Positions 61,305 to 64,000 of a DNA stretch of 64,000 bases are shown here, one piece after another. The translations under genes and the position numbers were made by a program. A model generated the notes under the pieces. It saw only the letters and a program-made list of their open reading frames with translations. It was not told the DNA's origin and did no database searches. The DNA is taken from positions 10,088,501-10,152,500 of the forward strand of contig NZ_AP024745.1 of the NCBI RefSeq assembly GCF_019704555.1, written 5' to 3'. Source of the DNA: Actinoplanes sp. L3-i22. Lineage in GTDB: Bacteria > Actinomycetota > Actinomycetes > Mycobacteriales > Micromonosporaceae. Numbering within the stretch: position 1 is the first letter of the stretch; every line of letters starts with the position of its first letter.

Positions 61305-62993
61305 TCAGACCTGCGCGGGATCCACCTGGAGGGTGAACGCCGCGGTCGCCGCGCCACCCCAGGTGTCGGTGAACCGGACGGTGAACGTCGTCGTCCCGGC
61401 CGTCATCGGCGCCCCGCTGATCTCCCCGGTGCCCGCGTCCAGCGCCAGGCCGGCCGGCAGCGCGCCGTCGGTCACCGACCAGGTGCCGGCCCGGCCGTCC
61501 GCGGTGCGCAGCTGGGCCGAGTAGGCCACGTCGGCCTCGCCCTCGGGCAGCTCGGCGGTGTCGATCACCGGGACGCCGGCCGTCACCGGGATCACGATCA
61601 CCCGGGTGACCGCCTGCGGCACGTAGTCGGTGAACCGCACGGTCACCGCGAAGTCGCCGGGCGCCTCCGGGACGCCACTGATCACGCCCGCGCCGCTCAA
61701 CGACAAACCCGCCGGCATGCTGCCGGAGACCAAAGACCATGTTCCCGTACGGCCGGACTTCAGCGCGAGCCGAGCGGAGTAGTCGGCGCCGACCGTCCCG
61801 GCGGCGGTGCGCGCGGTCGCGATCACCGGCTTGGCGGGCGGCGCCGTGACGAAGAGCAGCCGGTTCGGCGAGCCCTTGCGGTCGGTGACCTTCCCGGTGG
61901 TGGCGTTCGCCACGAGCTTCGCGCGGACCTGCGACGGGGTCAGGCCCGGGCTCGCGTCCAGGAGCAGCGCGGCCGCGCCGGCGACGTGCGGGGACGCCAT
62001 CGAGGTACCGCTGTAGACGGCCGAGGCGGTATTGCTGTTCGCCACCGACGACCGGATGTTCACGCCGGGCGCGAAGATGTCGACCAGGCCGCCGTAGTTG
62101 GAGAAGAAGGCCCGCTTGTCCTTGCTGTCGGTGGCGCCCACGGTGATCGCCGCGGGCACGTCGGCCGGGCTGCTCCAGACCGCGCTGGTGTCCTCGTTCC
62201 CGGCCGCCACCACGTAGGTCACCCCGGACGCGATCGAGTCCTCCACCGCCAGGTCCAGCGACGGGCTGTTCTCGCCGCCCATGCTCATGTTCGCGACGGC
62301 CGGCTTGACCGCGTTCCGGGTCACCCAGTCCACGCCGTCGATCACGTCGGAGATGTAGCCGCCGCCGTCGCAGTCCAGTACCCGGACGGCGACCAGCCGC
62401 ACGTTCTTGGCCACCCCGTAGTGGGTGCCGCCGATCGTGCCGGCCACGTGCGTGCCGTGCCCGTTGCAGTCCGCGGCGTTGCTGTCGTCGTCGGCGAAGT
62501 CGTAGCCGTACGACGCCCGGCCGCCGAACTCCTGGTGGGTGATCCGGATCCCGGTGTCGATCACGTACGCGTGCACCGACGAGCCGTCGTCGGTCGGCGT
62601 GTACGTCTTGGACAGCTTGGCCGTCCGCTGGTCGATCCGGTCCAGTCCCCAGCCCGGGCTCTTCTGGGTCGTCGCGATGTGGATCCGCCGGTCCTGCTCG
62701 ACCGAGCGCACCGCCGGGTCGGCGGCCAGCCTGCGGGCCTGCGCGGCGGTCATCTCGGCGGCGTAGCCGGAGATCGCCCGGAACGTGTGCAGCACCTTGC
62801 CGGACCCGAGGGCGTGCACGCTCGGGCCGGTCCCCCGGTTCTTCATCGTGACGATGTACCGCCCGGGCACCGCACCGGGCGCATCCGCCCCGATCACCGT
62901 GCCGGCGGCAAACGCGGGAGCAGCGGGCGCCGCGAGAGCGGCCGAGGCGGCAACCGCCGAGGTCAGGAAGGCACCGAAGGTCCACTTTCGCAT
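61305..62993 (-). CDS. secreted subtilisin-like serine protease (S8) with two Ig-like domains
   Basis: 562 residues from ATG 62993. Signal peptide to about residue 29, I9-type propeptide (PGRYIVTMKN to about 105), and an S8 domain with Asp in AYVIDTGI, His in NGHGTHVAGTI, Asn in VVAAGNED and Ser in YSGTSMASPHVAG. Two C-terminal putative-Ig (He_PIG-like) repeats follow (about 385-470 and 475-560), each with GTWS and LPAGL/MPAGL plus ISG-P. It is a proteinase K/thermitase-like extracellular peptidase; the repeats may bind surfaces. Confidence 0.93.
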   Translation of the reverse strand: MRKWTFGAFLTSAVAASAALAAPAAPAFAAGTVIGADAPGAVPGRYIVTMKNRGTGPSVHALGSGKVLHTFRAISGYAAEMTAAQARRLAADPAVRSVEQDRRIHIATTQKSPGWGLDRIDQRTAKLSKTYTPTDDGSSVHAYVIDTGIRITHQEFGGRASYGYDFADDDSNAADCNGHGTHVAGTIGGTHYGVAKNVRLVAVRVLDCDGGGYISDVIDGVDWVTRNAVKPAVANMSMGGENSPSLDLAVEDSIASGVTYVVAAGNEDTSAVWSSPADVPAAITVGATDSKDKRAFFSNYGGLVDIFAPGVNIRSSVANSNTASAVYSGTSMASPHVAGAAALLLDASPGLTPSQVRAKLVANATTGKVTDRKGSPNRLLFVTAPPAKPVIATARTAAGTVGADYSARLALKSGRTGTWSLVSGSMPAGLSLSGAGVISGVPEAPGDFAVTVRFTDYVPQAVTRVIVIPVTAGVPVIDTAELPEGEADVAYSAQLRTADGRAGTWSVTDGALPAGLALDAGTGEISGAPMTAGTTTFTVRFTDTWGGAATAAFTLQVDPAQV

Positions 62994-63091
62994 ACCCGCC
63001 GAGATCGGTCGCCGGCCCGCCCGGTTGAGCCGTGCACCGTTCTGCCCCCGAGCTGCCCCATTCCTGCTGCGCCGCTCCCGGTATTCCGGGC

Positions 63092-63125
63092 AAAAAGAAA
63101 AGGCCCACCCCGGATGGGGTGGGCC
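63092..63125 (-). terminator. rRNA operon terminator
   Basis: GGCCCACCCC and GGGGTGGGCC (63102-63111, 63116-63125) form a perfect 10-bp stem with a 4-nt loop, followed on the minus strand by TTTTCTTTTT. It lies 17 bp after the 5S gene. Confidence 0.95.
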
Positions 63126-63141
63126 TAATCTGTAAGTTGAG

Positions 63142-63257
63142 TCCGGCGGCGTCCTACTCTCCCACACCCTCCCGAGTGCAGTACCATCGGCGCTGGAGGG
63201 CTTAGCTACCGGGTTCGGAATGTGACCGGGCGTTTCCCCTCCGCTATGACCACCGTA
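63142..63257 (-). rRNA. rrf: 5S ribosomal RNA
   Basis: The minus strand has GGTGGTCATAGCGG at its start, CCGAACCCGGTAGCTAAGCC in the middle and GGGAGAGTAGGACGCCGCC at its end, the universal 5S blocks. The ends are estimated to within a few bases. Confidence 0.93.
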
Positions 63258-63355
63258 ACAACGGTCAGCGGTAGAACAAACCAGCAACCCGACTCTTACG
63301 AATCAGGGTGGTTGTTCGTTTGCTGTGAATCACACAGTGGACGCAAGTAAAATGT

Positions 63356-64000
<645 letters not shown>

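Overview
The window is high-GC, densely coded actinobacterial chromosome. Several things point to a sporulating, morphologically complex actinomycete, most likely Micromonosporaceae (Actinoplanes-like): an SsgA-family sporulation gene, many GTG/TTG starts, PHO-box and GlnR-box type promoters, a mycothiol-type DinB protein, a streptogrisin-type protease, and several secreted or lipid-anchored proteins. This taxonomic call is an inference. The window ends inside an rRNA operon (5S and the 3' part of 23S, minus strand).

Layout. 1-6500: a LolD/FtsX-type ABC exporter (permease cut by the window edge), a CorA-like transporter, PnuC, a BenE-like transporter and a DHA2 drug exporter divergent from its TetR regulator across a cluster of GTAC-N3-GTAC operators. 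7300-10200: a secreted PstS-like protein with a WxL-like C-terminal domain, followed by an AlaA-type aminotransferase whose start codon lies in a 12-bp hairpin. 10500-14300: a LuxR-type two-component system divergent from an ABC-2 transporter. 14400-19070: a WxLIP/DUF916-like membrane anchor, a secreted purple-acid-type phosphatase with the same WxL-like domain, and a HupE/UreJ-like membrane protein; two promoters here carry PHO-box-like 11-bp repeats. 19100-25800: a BMP-like lipoprotein, a large S8/S53-like protease, and a secreted calcium-repeat protein ending in a nuclease-like toxin domain followed by a small candidate immunity gene. 25860-30240: a complete carbohydrate ABC importer. 30540-38530: a TetR regulator, a CocE/S15 hydrolase and a full dipeptide-type ABC importer in one operon-like run.

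38650-49620: an EamA transporter fused to a GAF domain, tRNA-Val(CAC), a PGPGW membrane protein, an SsgB-like protein, AraC and Rrf2 regulators, a DUF4236 protein, a TcmP-like protein, a TPR membrane protein, a TPR-GGDEF cyclase, a DinB protein, and an ammonium transporter behind a GlnR-box-like site. 49650-53910: a lipid-centred operon (DAG kinase-like, YihY, a tandem PAP2 protein, an EEP phosphoesterase). 53960-55814: DUF1990, UlaG-like and DedA with 4-nt overlaps. 55804-61231: a beta-lactamase-like protein, an alanine-rich helical repeat protein, a streptogrisin-like protease, a receiver-less winged-helix regulator and an FMN reductase. 61305-62993: a subtilisin-like protease, then the rRNA terminator, 5S and 23S.

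The strongest candidates for something not yet described are: (1) the phosphate-linked WxL-like surface module (PstS-like and phosphatase proteins sharing a C-terminal domain, with a WxLIP-like anchor and PHO-box promoters); (2) the secreted toxin/immunity-like pair; (3) gene-fusion oddities (EamA-GAF, PAP2-PAP2); and (4) recurring RNA-level features: hairpins that end on start codons and short tandem-repeat arrays that begin right after stop codons.
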